Shown here: one piece after another, positions 24,601 to 39,600 of the stretch
Position numbering within the stretch: position 1 is the stretch's first letter
How the letters are laid out: each line of letters opens with the position of its first letter
Assembly: GCA_027574665.1 (NCBI GenBank)
Contig: CM050662.1
Span: forward strand, 6,540,501 to 6,604,500
Source: Rhynochetos jubatus
Lineage: Eukaryota > Chordata > Aves > Eurypygiformes > Rhynochetidae
Length of the DNA stretch: 64,000 nt
Reading direction: 5' to 3'
Position numbers and translations under genes: made by a program
Notes under the pieces: generated by a model
The model's input: only the letters and a program-made list of their open reading frames with translations
Told to the model about the DNA's origin: nothing
The model's database searches: none

Positions 24601-27600
24601 TTAATCCCAAGTGGGCGAAGGAGAGGAGCTGCCAGCCGAGCTCATGTAGGTACTGGGGCTCCGGGGCAGCAGAGCACAGAATGGCATCGTGGTGCAGAAA
24701 AAGGGGCAGGAGCCGTGGAGAGCAAGGTTTGCTGGGTGTCGTTGGGACAGGCGTGCTGTGGCACAGCCATCATTCTGAATGCTGTTTTCAGTGGACTGAA
24801 TCATCTTCAGCACAAACGGACCCGTGTAACATAGTACAGCCGAAGGATGGCACGGGTCATGTGCTTGTTTATTGTTTCTCATAAACATCTGGCAGTAACC
24901 ATGGCCCATGGGAAAACAGCTTAAAGGCTGCTAGCAAAATTTCCATGCCAAGCCAGCTAAGATAGAATATTAAGCTTTGCAGGAAATGATTTTTTTTTTT
25001 TCCATCTGCTTAATTATGAAATCAGTTCATGAGAAGATGACATGTTCAGGTTGCTCTGCTACTTCCATTGTGCAGATGGTGCCCAAAAGATCTGTTAAAA
25101 TTGTCATCCCCTTGTATGACATCTAGCTCACAAGCAGATAGGCTGAAATTGCAGTAGTATTTGGGGGTGCAGCTCCGTACTGTCTTTCTGAAGGCTCCCC
25201 ATTCCCACTTTCTGTTCAAGAACAGAAACTTCTCTCCAACAAGCATCTGAGCAGCTATTCTAACATCAAGAAGGACTAAGCAGTTGCTATCAGCTTGTGT
25301 GTATTAGTACATCTATTTTAGAAGTTGGTTTGTAAACCTGGGAAATTCTTTTGTGGTGACTGTACGGCTATAGAAATGGGAGAGCAAATTCTAGGCAGCC
25401 GGTGAGGCTGGCTGGGGAGGTGCATGTCACTATTGCATGGCGAGGGGGAGTAGACAGGCTGTGGAGCCGAGCTAGGATGAGAAACTAGGAACGGGTCTTC
25501 TGCACAAATGCCTCATCTATACTATTTGTCTTGCCAAAAAGCCAGCATGAGGGTCCTTTCAATAGTCCCAGAGAGTCTTCAAGAAGCTTGTTGCTGCTTT
25601 TCATGACAGAATCTTACATAGGAAACTGAACTTTGGCTGCTTTGAAGTGCATGCCTTAAAGCATCGCGCAAGTTGCCAGGACCGTGATGGTTACTTTAGC
25701 ACCTCCTTAGAGCAGGATTTATAAGTATCTGTTGCACGTTTGTAACAGCTGCTGCCAAGCATGCCCAGTGCTTGCTGACTCCAGTTGTGGAATTTCTTAT
25801 TTCCTTTTTATTTCCTCCTCCCATAGTGATCATTATCATAGTAACAGAGGCTGGTCTGGGAATTCCCTTTCATCAGAGTAAAATTCCTAGGCATCCATTA
25901 CCCCTTTATGATTTCAGTTTTCAGTAGCGCTGGGAGAAGGCAGCGTAGACATCCCTGAAATACAGAGGTATCAGTAGGACCCTTTTGGTTTTTATTTTAG
26001 CAGTGACATAGTGGCAGCAAATCTAGTGGCAAATGCTTGTACATACGTAGGCCAAGAACTTGCTAGTGCTTCATGGGTTGTCTCCAAACATGGCGGGGAC
26101 ATTGCAATGTGGGACTGTGCAAAGGTATGTTAAAAGGCCCTGAAGACCTACATTAGCAGAGAAAATTCCCCCAGCTTCCGTCTCCTTGTCCTACGAAGAG
26201 GCCACCGCTAAGCGTAGGATTGCCATCGTATTTTCAGTCATATTCACTGAAAATGCCGTCGCCATCTGCAAAATATTTTCTAGCCGGTTCCCGTTTGCAT
26301 CACTGTTCACGGCTTGGTTTGCTCTACAAACAGAGTTGTACTTTTAATGTGTTGGGAACTGGGGTAGCTTCAACCCCTGCACAGTCACTCTCCCGTCTGA
26401 GCTCAGGGCTCAAGCTGACCAGTGGAAAGCGAGCTCTGGAATGAGGACAGCCATCGTTTCTCCACAGCTGAGCAGGCTGAGTGAGTCTACTGGGTTTTTC
26501 AAAGTGAAAATCACTTTGTCTGTGAAGACTTTCAGTGGTAGACTGGTCATCCTCCTGGATCTTTCCTACAGACTTTTTTCTTTCCTGTTTCGCTCTGTGA
26601 GTACAATGCTTGTGTGTTATCAGTCCCCTGTCGTGGTATTCAGTAAATGCTGTGTTACGATAAAGATTATGATAAATTGTGTCACTAAGTATAGTAATAA
26701 ATGTAGGCATGGTGTATATAGGCTATTGTGGCCGAAATTAGTTTCTGTTCTGCAGCTTGGAAAAAAAAAAATCATGCATCTTTTTTAGGTAGAAATACTC
26801 TTATCACCCTGTGGTATCGCTTATTCTCAGATGAAGAAGCCGTAGAGTTTTGTGCAACAAAGCCTTTGTTATGGATGGCATTGTCCAAATTAATCAAGTG
26901 ATAATGGAAATAATTCCAAGTTTAGAAGTAGAATAATAAAATCATGGGTGTCCTGGGAGTTTTTTGATGGGTTTCTTCAGTCTGTTGCACTGATGACTTA
27001 CAAGTGAGACCTTAGAGCAAAGCCAGCAGTGAATTTGAATAGGTATGCACGCAAAGTGCCTTGGAATTCTAATCTTTCAGTGTACATGTAAAGAAAATAG
27101 TTTTTAAAAATGGGTCTGTTCCTCTACCCTAGCTACTTTTTTAAGGTGCTTTAAAAACATTCCTCTCTACTGAGCATGCTTTATTTTAAGGCAAGTTTTC
27201 AAATGTTTCTTTTGAAGGGGTCTGCCTTTTGGTTGGTGTCTGCTGTACTGGGGTACACGCAGCCACACAGCAAGTGTACTGTGGGAATCCTCTCCTCTTC
27301 AACAGACCCAGTAATTTCTCTTATTTGCAGAGTCTAGAGCCTGCTGGCATGTAGTTATGCTAAGCATGTTTATGTTTTTGAGGAATCTGGTGAGCGTTCT
27401 GTGATTCTGTGAAGTTATATTCTGCTCCTGCAGGAGTGTTACAGTATTGGCCATAGGGCTTTAGGAATTGTCACCAAATGAGCAGTTAATTCTTGACATC
27501 TGCTGTGCTGAAGCGACTGCCAAGTTGCGTTGGTAGTTGGCAAGGAAATAAATATTGATAGACCCTAGCAACAGGTACTCCCGAGAAGCCTTGTTCTGGG

Positions 27601-30600
27601 AATGCTTGGGCTGTGTCCAGTGTTATTAATGTTGTGATAGCATTTTAAGTTTATTTATAGGATTTGTTCGTGTCTTATCTCCATCTCTCAGAACTGGAAT
27701 GCATGAATGGGCTTTGCTGTGCGAGGGCATAGACACGCGTATCACACCCCCCTCTCTGGTGACTCACTGCAACACACAACAGACCTCAGGGGTAGCTGAT
27801 GCACACCCAGGAGTGACATCTCGAGCGTGTGCCCATATCTAGACTCCCCGAGGTTTGCTCTCTATCCTACGCTGGAATGACTGCTCCGGAGCTACGTACG
27901 TAACAGTGCATCGGATACAAGAACTGCTTTCTTTTCAGGAATAGAGCCTCTGAGGATCGACCAGATGCCGTTAGCTTGCTTATATTGTGAAAGCGGTAAC
28001 TCTTGTGAGTAAACGAACGATTTTATGTTCTCGTTGCAGAAATTGAAGCCAGAGAAGCCTGTGACTGGCTGAGAGCTGCCGGCTTCCCCCAGTATGCTCA
28101 GCTGTTTGAAGGTACGATCCCAAAGAAGCCGACACTGAATTCAAGTAGAATTGGTTACGTAAATTGTATTTCGGAACCTGGCACTTTTGATGGAAGCACT
28201 TCCAAATGCTGTAATAATCCTCATGCAAACCTGTAGAAAAAGAGTCACCTGTGTGTCTTGCAGAAGTGACAGCTTCAGTAGGTTAGCCTGGGCTCAGCAG
28301 GACTCTGTAAAGACCAAATCTTTCCTGGTTATTTTTAGACTGTAACTCAGCCCAATTTCTGCTTTTGTGATTTTTAGTTCCTTACAATTTTCTCAGGCTC
28401 TTTTCCTTGACGTGTTGGGTTTTTTTTTTTTCCGACTCGCTGACGGCAGCCAAAACTCACCTAAGGCTCTCCAGCTTGTGGTCTTGTGTAAGATTGTTTT
28501 ATTGATGTTTCCAAAAAGAAGGTTGGGAAAATCATCTTGCAACCTGAAGTTTTTCAAGCAGATACTCAGAAGCAGTCAGCCAGTCAAACAATGCAATTTC
28601 AGCATGCTTTCATGTCGGTAAAGCTACAAAGAGTGCGTGTGGGGGAGGTAAGGATTTGTTGAGAAGGTGTATAATTTTCAGACAACACTTGTCTGCCTTA
28701 AAACTGTTCTTTATAAAATATGTTTATTGTTACAAACATTGCATGTAACAAAAGCCGATCTATTTTTAAGAGAGACTTTATCAAAGAACCACAGCTACAA
28801 GAACAAACAGTAACTTCTGCCTGCTCTTACTCCCACCTCTCCCATTCATTGCCAAATTAAAAATTGGAAGTCAAGCAATAGAGCCAAATTTGAAAGCTGA
28901 ATACTGTGAAACATGATGTCTCATGGAAATGCTTCCTGTTTGACTGCAGCAGATTTTATTGTATAAGCTGTCCATTACAGTTCTTTTGGAAACGTACATT
29001 GTCATACTTCGGGAAAATGAACCCTCTGCATTACCTTGCTCTTTATGCAGTGTCCTGACCTGACTAGGTAAATTAAAAAGTAAGCTAAGAAAATACTGTT
29101 GGATCTCACTGGTTTCCTCATCTGCAAGGCTCAGTCTCAGAAGCTGAAACACTGAACTCCGGCTGCCGCATCGGTTCGCCGCAAGCACAGCATGACTTGG
29201 AGGGCTCGCTGCACCCCAAAGAGCATACGCCACGTGCTGTATTGCACCTTACCATCAGCAAGAGCTCATGTAAAATAGTCCGGGTTTCATGCTGTACTTG
29301 AAAGCAGAAGGTGCAGAGAACCTAACTAAACCAGAGCTTTATTTCTTTATTTCTTGGCTATAGTACCCAGTCACTGCAAGCTCCTGGAAGTGCAGGTGTA
29401 CCTGTGACTGCTAACAGCTGTAGTCTCCCACTTGCCCCAAGGAACTGATCCTCACTTACTTGAGGGACATTTGGGTGAATATATAGAAATACATTTAGGT
29501 TTAGATTACCACCTATGGTAGATACGATTCAAAATTCAAAGTCTTTGGAATTACAACTCAGCTTTCAGATTCAACTTCTTTGTTTGCAGATATGCAGTTT
29601 CCTATTGACGTAAAAACTGTGAGGAAAGATCATGAATTTTTAGATGGAGATGCGATTGAATCACTATTCAGGTAAACGTGAATTATGAATCATCTTCAAT
29701 ACCGGCAGTATCCGCAGTTGTTTGTCGTTCATCTTTGCATGCCTGAGTTTTTGTAAGGGACTAACAAAGCCACCAGTGCTGCCACTGGAGGAAATCACTT
29801 AAACACGTACTTTAGTACCACAGAAGTTGGCTGTTGTAAGACTTTAAAGGTAAAGTAGGCACGTCTCTGCACATCGTCTTCAGCCGAGCTCGCAGTGACG
29901 TTATGCTGAGCGTCACACCTGTTCTGTAATGTGCAATGTCTGCGGGCTGAGAAAGAACGATCGGTTCCCCGCAAGCACACGGTGGCATGACGGTCTGCTC
30001 TTCAGAACTGCACATTACAGAGTGCAGGGATTTCCCCTGACTAGTGAGCTTCCCCAGAGCCGTCCCAGGAGACAAACGGCAAAAATGATCTGAGCAAGAG
30101 GTCCGCTTTCTGTTCTGCTTTCCTGAATACGTTTTCCAGCGAGCAGCAAAGGTATGGGTTTGAAGGGACTGTTCTGCCACAGCTGTACACAGCACACAAA
30201 GGAAACTGCGTCCTCAGTGCAACCTCGTTGCTCCGTGGGCTTTCCCCCGCCAGGACAGTGCGGAGGCATTCTATTTTACCGCTTCCTGCAGTTATCAAAG
30301 CCTTCCCCCGATGAGTTGCTTTAGCAGCTGAGGTGAACTCCATGCCGCACCACTCGGCCGATCCGAGGGACGCAGTAAGAATTTCTAACTCGTAAGGGAC
30401 TGGAAAGTTCCTCTTCTAGCAAAGTGCTTTGGTCCTTTTCTGTATCATCAGGTCACCGGACTACAAATTCTGCTTGTAGCAGGAGCGCCGGCTGCGGTTG
30501 TTTGCACAGGTGTCGCTAACGCACGGCAGATAGTGGAGAACTGGACATATTTTGTTTCTTTATATGACTTCTGTCCTGAGTGCTCCTTGGAGGCTGCCAG

Positions 30601-33600
30601 TGTGCCTCCCTGGGGATGCCATGGATTGTTTGACAGTTCAGTGACTGGCTGGTTTGGGGGCTTACTGATTCCACAACTTTTAATTAAGCTGATTGATCAA
30701 TAATAAAGTCTTTCCAAGGATATAGGTTAATGTCCTAATTTTTTTTTTTTTATTCTCTTAAGAAGCCCACTCAGAGTTTCTTTCATTTTCAAAATCTTAA
30801 ATCAATATACACTTTTTAAAAATCATACAATGAGCTTTAATGATTGTGAATTAACTGATTAATTACAGTCCTCTAATTTTAAGACAGCAGAACTGGAACT
30901 GTGAACATCATGGGGTTGTTAGCTGGTGCTGGCTTTGGCAAAACGTAAGGACAACCGCTAACAGAATTTGGTCTTTGAGCCCCAATAATGAAAACTCCAT
31001 GGTAGAACCTTGTAACTACCACTAGTTTGGTACCTGCTTGTTTTCGAGAAATAAAACAGTTTAAAACTTGTGTCCCTTTTCTTGTACCTTAGGCGGTTGA
31101 ACACATTGAACAAGTGTGCATCACTGAAAGTGGAAATAAGCCGTCAGAGGAAACGGGTATGTTTGTAAAATATAGTTAATTTTCTCATGAAAAATGTGGT
31201 TATCTATTATTATATCAAAAAACTGTTTTTAAAAGATGTATGAAGGATTAGCAATTTCTGAACTTCTCTTACTATTCTCTTCCATCCTTCAAAGCTCTTT
31301 CATTTGCATTTTCAGCTGAAAAACATAGTGGTGGAAATTGAAAGTATGTGATGTTCATTTAGTAACTCTGTAAGGCAGGTTAGGGGTGGGTTTAGAAACA
31401 GTTTTCAGTAATAATTTGATGCAGATTATTGTCCAAGAGTTGCACCAAGGCCCCACCTCAGCATGTCTTTTATTGCTTTTCTAAATGGTTTCACATCTTA
31501 TTTAAGGCCTGAGGGTGAAATTTCACTCTTACTGTCTGAACGAAGGATAAGAAACTAAAATGGAGAATCCAGACAGTGTCAGCCAGTGTCAAATGTCCAG
31601 CCAACAGGAGCTGGATAGGTTTTAGCTGGGCTGGCTTTGTCCCCTCCTGCAAAAAGGTACCGTAGCTGAAACAGAGTTATAGCCTCACCTTGGCTGGCTA
31701 GCACCAGGATTGTAACGCCTCTCGGGTACCGTGGATGAACTGCAGCACTAGCGAGAAGATAATGTCAGCTTTTGGAAAAATGTCTGGTGTTCTTGGAAAG
31801 TTCCACTCCGCCGTCAGGGAAGAATGGGGCAAGAGGGGGTCTGCAGAGGAGAGACAGGTCATCCCGCCCTCTCTGGCCAGGTGCCCACTGGGGGCAGGGT
31901 CAGTACAGCAAATGGAGCGCCGGGGGCATATGGCCAGTGAGGTCCCCAGGAGGCTGAGCCAGGTGCTGGTGCTGCCACAGTCCCACAGCCAAATGCTTCT
32001 TTACCTGAAAGGGGATGAGTTTTGGCCACGGAATCGTTAAAATGCTTGTTTGGCTTTAGGAAAGGCCATGCAAACCCAAAACGGTTATCTTTCGAAACAT
32101 ATGGAATTGCCACAAAACAGATTTTTTCATCCTCAGATCAAATCTGTCACCTTTTCCTGTGGTAAACCTGCCAGATTTGTCAACGTGCTTGCGAGTGATT
32201 TGTCAGCATGTTTTTCAACTGAGAGAACAGAGCTCAGGGCAGCCCTTCAGTTACAATTCCGTATGCTTGGGGGTTTTGGAGGTAGTCAGAAAATTTGTGT
32301 CTCCTTTTTAATTACACTTTTTGCTAATTTAAAGTTTGCCAAACTTTGCTCTTGAACTGTACGTTTTTTTTCCTTCTAAGAGTGACGACTCTGAAGACGA
32401 TGAACCTTGTGCAATAAGTAACAAATGGGCTTATGAGAGGTGCAGCCAGAGATGGTCTCGTATCGAGAGCCTAGGAGGTTTCCCAGGAGAGGAAGGTGCC
32501 AGTGCATCAGTCCCAGACAGTCCCATACTGAAGAGCAGCAGCAACGAGGATACTATCTTTCTGGAATGTGGGGAGAAACATGATGTGTCCTCGATTCACA
32601 GTACTAGCAGTGGTGACAGTGACACCGTTAGCTTCCCAAGACCTTTTGAAGACGTTGAAACCAGCACGAGTTCCTCAAGGTGTTCCTCAATTAAGGTGGC
32701 TTCACTGAACTCTTCTTTTAGTTGTTCTCCTCCCACCAGTGAATTTTTAAACAGCACCAGTGAGGAGAAGCTTTTGGATAAGTCGTCACATAAAAAGAGG
32801 AAGAGCCTTCTAAAGAAAATGGAAAAGTTGCACTTAAGGAGCTCCAATTTAAGGAGTGGTCAGTCAAAGACCAAACCCTTAATAAGTGAACCTGTTCTCC
32901 TGGAAGGACTTAATGAAGAGAAGATGAAGATGCTGAACTGTGTAAATATTTCCGACCTCTCTGGCATCCAACCCAAGAACAATTCTTCTTTTTCTCCCCA
33001 GCATTGCAATAGCAACAATCAGTCTGAAAATGGCCGGACAGCGAGCACCCCAAGTCCTGTTACACAACCAGGAAGCCACTGCGAAGGAAGGGGGGTGCCT
33101 GCGGAGGACTTGGATTCTAGCAAGGTCTTGCTGTGGAATGATCTATCCCAGCAAAACTTGAAAAATGACCTGAAGTTCCACATGAACCAGGTGTTTCAAA
33201 TACCACAAGGCCATAAACCTGGCACTTTCCCCACAGCGCTTACAAACAGCTCCCTCTCTCCAGTAGACAACTCTTCCGTCAACTGGAGAACTGGGAGTTT
33301 TCATGGGTGCAGGAGGAGCCAGAGAAGAAGCAGTTCCAAGGACTCCAAAGCCCCCAGGAGTCCCCTCTCATGCACGGATAACAGGCTAAGCGTATATGAC
33401 AACATGCCCAATATTGAACTCGATAGTTTGGAGACAGCGCAAGTTGGTGACGACGACGTCTTTTCAGAACTGAACAGCGTTATAGAAGATGTCAACAGTC
33501 TCAAAAAGTTGGTTGATCAGTGGACAGAGAAGTTCTCCAATGATGAGGATTTGGACTTTGCCGGTGACTTGACCTCTTTGTATCCACCCTCACCCAAAGA

Positions 33601-36600
33601 AAGCTGTCCGGAAACAGGGAGCTCAGAAGATACGGCAGCAGACCTCCCACCCACGGAGGGAGAGCGCAGCCGCGCTCTGGGCAAGGAGATCAGTTCTGCA
33701 GACCTGGCGTACACGACAGACTCTAGAAAAACCAACAGGTCAGCCATCCTTGGGGCTCCTGAGCAGGCTGCCCCTTGGGAACCTCTCCCCATTGATTCTC
33801 TCCCCTCAAAACGTAATTGCTTTTCAGGCAGGTCTGTCGTGGGTAGCAGGGCCTGCACCGCTGGTGCCAGGCACCGCGGGTCCACAGGCACCCTGGTACC
33901 TACCCCTGCTCCGGCCTCTGTTAAAAGCAGGGTGCTCGTAACCTGCATGAGCCCTCAGACTTCTGGAATCAGACTTTATGGCTAGCTTGCTGTACTTAGT
34001 GAAACATTTTGTGTTGCCAGCTTACCTCCCGGGTGAGAAGCGCCTTGCTTAAACGCAACGAACCCTGCGGTGCTTGGGAACTGCAGGTCGTTCAGCGTCT
34101 GAGGTGCGTCACAGATGCGGGCATAAAACGAACGTGGACGATGGGAATAGTCCTAAGCTTAAACAATATTTATCCCGTAGGCATGGGACGCAACACTGGT
34201 CTGTGGAAGAGAACTTGGAAAGCCTTTCCATGCAGGCTGACAGCCAGTCAGCTGCCCAGCTAGCCCGGACACAAAAGCTGGCCCTGTTGAAACTCACTGC
34301 TCTGATGGACAGATACTCCCCTTCCAGTAAGCAGGGCTGGAACTGGTAAGTCGTCTGATGCTAAAGCCGCCTGCGTTGGAAGCAGAGGATTTGGTGTAAG
34401 CGGGTGAATTTCCTTGTCTGCCTAGATCACGCACGTTCAAGACGGGGAATTTCGTCCTGTTAAATTGCTGGCAGTTGCGTGGTTATTTCAGTGGCTCCAG
34501 GATTCCCGCTGCTGTGGACTGCACTTTCACTCCTCGCTGGTGGCCACGTTGTCACTGCTGTTAAAGCATGTTGTAGTTCCTCTCTAACTTCACCCGTTGG
34601 CAGGGCTTTGGCAGAGGTCCTTCACAGAGATGGCAGGACCTGAGGTGAGAGCTGGCTGGGCTGAGAATCCCCCTCCTCAGCATCCAGGGCCTGTTAGAAC
34701 TGAAACAGCATCTCGAGATAGGGATCTGGTACCTGAGTGTAGAATGAAGTGAAAAAAGCCTGCAGCCTCCTAAAGGGATGGAACATACTTCACATGAGGA
34801 GGCTTTACAAAGCTCATTTCAGCTTTGGAATGAGGAAGTCATTCCTGTAATTGCCCTTGATGATTTTCTCTCTGTCTTACGATGCTGTGCATGTGGCAGA
34901 ACTGGGCTTGTGGCTGTGCATGTGGCAGAACTGGGCTTGTGGCTGTGCATGTGGCAGAACTGGGCTTGTGGCGAGCATGGCTAAACCCTTCCGGGTGCAG
35001 TGGCAGGCGGGACTGTGCTGGAGAGCTGAGAAGTGACTGCACTGGGTTTTGTTTTCAGGACTATACCGAAGTTCATTAAAAAACCGAAAGCCTCTGACTA
35101 CAAGGACAAGAATGTGTTTGGGGTTCCTTTACTTCTGAATGTTCAGCGAACAAGCCACCCACTGCCTAATGGCATACTGCAAGCACTGGACTACTTAAGA
35201 AGCCACTTTCTTGACCAGGTATGGACTTGAGGCAGCCCAGAGCAGTCTGTTCCGGTCTGCTCCAGGAACCAGACTGCTTCCAGCTCCTGTGAGGGACTTT
35301 CTTGCCTCCTAAAGGTCAGAGCAGGCAGCACGGCGTCAGTTTTATTCCCTGTGTTTTGTATAGGTGTGTAATGCCATGCCCAAGTACCAAAACGTGTCGT
35401 CCTGTGAAGTTACAACACGGTTTGGTGGCACATACCGGGGTGCGAGCAGGCAGATCCTTGTGAAGGCAGCGCGGTTCAGTTTGAAGCCGTGGTATCTGTT
35501 CAGGACTAAACCAATGAGCGTAAATACCGTCTCAGGGGCACACAGTGAAACTTACAGCAGAAGTTTTGTTGAGTTTGGGTTTATGGGAAACTTCTAAATC
35601 CAGGTTTTGGCTGGAATTCGATTGACTCACTCATACTAAAAATAAAATCATGATTTCCCCCAGAACGGCAACTGCCCTTTGCCAACCTGTAGATGTATTA
35701 GATGTATCAGACGTGTCAGATGTTAAACCTGAACCTTGTGGATCCCACAGTCTGAGTTTGCTCCAGCATGGGCATCAACGTCCATTTGCTTTGGGGTGAA
35801 CACAGGTCGATGCATGAGACACTTCAGTTCTGATGTGTGAGCGTGGCCTGCTCAAGCAAACTGACAGGTGTCAGTAGTAATGATTCTGAAAGTCAGAAAG
35901 CAAACATGAAAATGGGTATGTCTTCCACAGCTGGCTCTGTGGGCATCAGTCGTGGTTTGCCTAGGAGGAATATCTGTGCTGCTTCTAATGATACAAAAAT
36001 CCTTTGCCGTTAGATCCCACTACCATAGGGTCTTAGCGATCAAAAGGAAAGTGAAGGATCAATTCTTTGTCACAGGTTTCATTCCTGGTGACTCCTCTCT
36101 TTGTCTTTAATATTTTCTTTTATCCACAGGTTGGCCTGTTCCGAAAATCTGGTGTTAAATCCAGGATTCTGTCTTTAAGAGAAATGAACGAAACCAACCC
36201 AAACAACGTATGTTACGAAGGGCAGTCGGCATTTGATGTGGCAGATATGGTGAAGCAGTATTTCCGAGACCTTCCCGAGCCTATATTTACTAGCAGGCTC
36301 TGTGAATCCTTCCTCCACATCTACCAATGTAGGTGACAAAAGCGATAGTTTTCCAATTCCTTGAATATCTTAATATTCAGCTGTACGAGGCAGCGGCCAG
36401 ACAGGACTAGTGCCATGTCCCCGTGCAGTCAGAGGGGACAAGTCAGGCAGGATGTTTCTGAGAAGATGAGTGCATTGTGGGTCTGGACTTCAGACAGATG
36501 CAGATATCTGCATCCTGCGGGCCAGCTATTTTCTACTGTAGTCTCTCTTCTGTTCTTTGGAGGATGAGTGTAGTAATACATGATGTAGGAGAGCTGCTAC

Positions 36601-39600
36601 AACATGTTTTTAAATGGTCATTTCCTTCTGCAGAATTAGGAAGGAGTCTAGTCCCTTTGTTCATGGTGTGAAGTAGCTCCTTGTGCAAGAAGTCACGTTA
36701 TATTGATGACATTCCTCTACTAAGGTGCCCAAGCACGGTTGCTGTGAAACAGCATCTTTGCCTGGAAGCGCCAGCGGCTTTCTGCCGGAGCTCTCCCTGT
36801 TACTATCCTTGAAACTCAACCTGAAAAAGAAGGAAACGTGAGGCTGAAATCTGGCCTTGAATAAAGTTTTAAACAGGTTCTGTCTCCAGTACTTTGTCTC
36901 CAAGGAATTCACTTGCAAAAAGCAGCCGGGGAAGGAACTTATGATGGTGTTGCTACAGGCAAGATTCTTCTTCTTTTGAGAAGAGGTTTTGAAAGTCGAA
37001 ATACAAGATTTCTGAGTGGCCTGGTTTTCAGCCTAGTTTACGTGACTTTTAGCGACATGAGCACCTGAGCTGCTGCTGTCCTGTGTGCGGTGTAGGGTCA
37101 TGAAAGTTTGGTTTGATTTTTTTAATTTAACGAGCTTTTAGAATCTTGTCTGAAAACAGTTTGTTTGAAGCAAGTTTTCTTTTGGCACCCACAAATCCTT
37201 TCTGTAAGGAGATCCACAACTCCTGTGTCCAATGGGTGTGCGACCATTCTCTTCTGGTTGTTATAACCTGGCCACTGTGCCCCTCCTCTCCGTTGTTTTG
37301 GGGTAGATACAGCAAACGACTGAATTCTACTCACCCATCTTGTCCCACGTGTGGCTTGAGCAAGTGCCCAGACTAAACTGCTCTCTTTTGGAGATAAGAA
37401 ATGTGCTGTTTTCACCAAAAGAAGCACGTTTTGTGTGTTCTGCCTATGTGCTTCTACGCGAAGGGAAGGAGAAGTGACCTTCTGCCCTTTGCAGTGGTGT
37501 AAAGTGGAGACCTCCTCCCGCTGGGGCGGTGCGTGGCAGGACGAACCATTCCTGCCCTCCTGCAGCAGCTGCTCGGGCACACGGAGCACTGGCTTTGGCA
37601 CAGGTCACAATCTGTTGGCAAAACGTTGTTCTCCGAAGTGAGTCGTCTGAGAGCATCTCTTCCCTTCACGCCTGACGCTGCAAGGAAAAGACAGCGGAGC
37701 AGCTACCTGCTCCAAAGCATCGTTCCGGAGCAGTATTTTAGGGGGAGACAAGCCCTTATTTGGATTGTAACCAGAGCCGCCGGTTCAGAGAGGCTCATGA
37801 GCATGGTGTTCAAGATAAATTGCAAGCCAAGCACCGGTGTCAGTGGGTGCAGAGGTGCATCCTGACAGCAGAACTAGGACAAAACTGTACGACGTGACAG
37901 TGCCTTGTCTGTTGTGAGCTGGAGTGGCAGGAAAATGGGTGAACCTGCAGTTGGAATGCCCTGCTCGGGACTCTGTGCATGGCTGCTTCCCCTGCGACAC
38001 GCGTGACTGTCATTTTCTCTGTTTGCAGACGTGCCGAAGGATCAGCAGTTTCAGGCTGTCCAGGCTGCGATTCTCCTTCTCCCGAAGGAAAACCGGGAAG
38101 CTTTGAAAATCCTCCTGTTCTTTCTACGAGATGTGGTCGCTTTTGTTGAGGAGAACCAGATGACCCCAACCAACATTGCCGTCTGTCTTGCACCGTCTTT
38201 GTTTCACCTCAACACCCTGAGACGGGACAGTTCCTCCTCCTCCACGAGGTATTAGCATCCCGCTGCTGGCACTGCGGCCAGCCAGGGGGTTCTTTGCTGG
38301 GACAAGGCTTTCTGTAGCTGGCCTGGGGTCAGTGTCTGATTTTAAGGGAGAAATAGTGTATGTATGTGCCTTGGGGTTTGCCTCAAATCTGGTTGCTCGG
38401 GCCCAGCAGGAGCTGACCGCAGTGCACGCAGTGAAGCAGCAGCTCACTGTCCAGGGTCAGGAGCGAGGGTGAGGCCCCACCACTCGCTCCTACACGCGAG
38501 CTAGCCTGCCTCCCTCACGAGAGACTGCCGTGCTCCGTGGGGCTGCCCACAGGTCCAGCTGCCCCAGGCACGCAGCGCGTGGCCCACCGCTCGCGTTCAG
38601 GTGGCGCCGGCCATTGAAGACGTGGCTCCTGCACTGGCAACCTCAGCCCAGGTGCAGCTTTGAGGCCCCCCAGATACCTGGCAGATTGTAGCGGCTGCTG
38701 GCACCGGTTCTGGGTGATAAGGGGAACGTTCCTGCCAAACTGGGCCACAGGGATTCTGTAAATTTATCTTAGTAAGGACAAGTATCTGGGTTGCAGAACA
38801 TCCCGTTGGTACAGGGAGGAAGGTGCCCTTGGGCCAAAGTAGACGGATAATCTCTGAGAGCATTCACGCCTTATCTGGGCTCGAGGCAGGGCTGTTTGCT
38901 TTACTCCATGCTCCTGCTATGGACAGACGTATCAGGGTAGAAGAGGACAGCTGACTGATGGAAACACTCTGCGCCCGCCAGAGCAGCCAGTTAACCACCT
39001 CACTCGGGGGTCTACAGATGAGGAGTAGCCCCAAAGCAGAGGCTGGCAGATGTGCTATTGGCATCTTTCAGGCTCTGGATAGCACAGAGCGGGGAAGGAA
39101 AACACTGAGGGCTTGGCCTTAGAGTGGCGCAAAAGATGGGAACCTGCCGAAGCGTAGCTAGCCCCTGCGGCTGCCCAGCTCGCCCTGGGCTGAGCCGGTG
39201 CCTGCTAACGGAGCCCTGTGGTCACTGTGAGGGCAGCCCGGGATGCGATGGAGCATGAGGGCAGCGGGTCCTTCTGGACTGCAGCGGTGTCTGAGCTCCG
39301 GCAAGCCATGCTTTGCGAGCTGTGCCTCCTTGGTGTACGCAGCATTACTCTGAAAAACCAGGAGCAAAATAGCAAGGGAGTTTTCTCTTTGCTGTCACTG
39401 TTTAGAAGCCAGGATGCTTTGAAGCTTTAGCTTTTTTGTAACTGGGCATTAATGCCTTAGTGCAGGGCTCCAAAGGACTTCAAAGGGTAGAAGCTGACGG
39501 GTCTGCCTTTGAGGAGCAGTGCCAGGACTCTTATCTTCCGCCCAATTTTCAAGCCATTTGGCAGGAAAGCACACAGATAAACGTATCAGAAGCCAGGATA

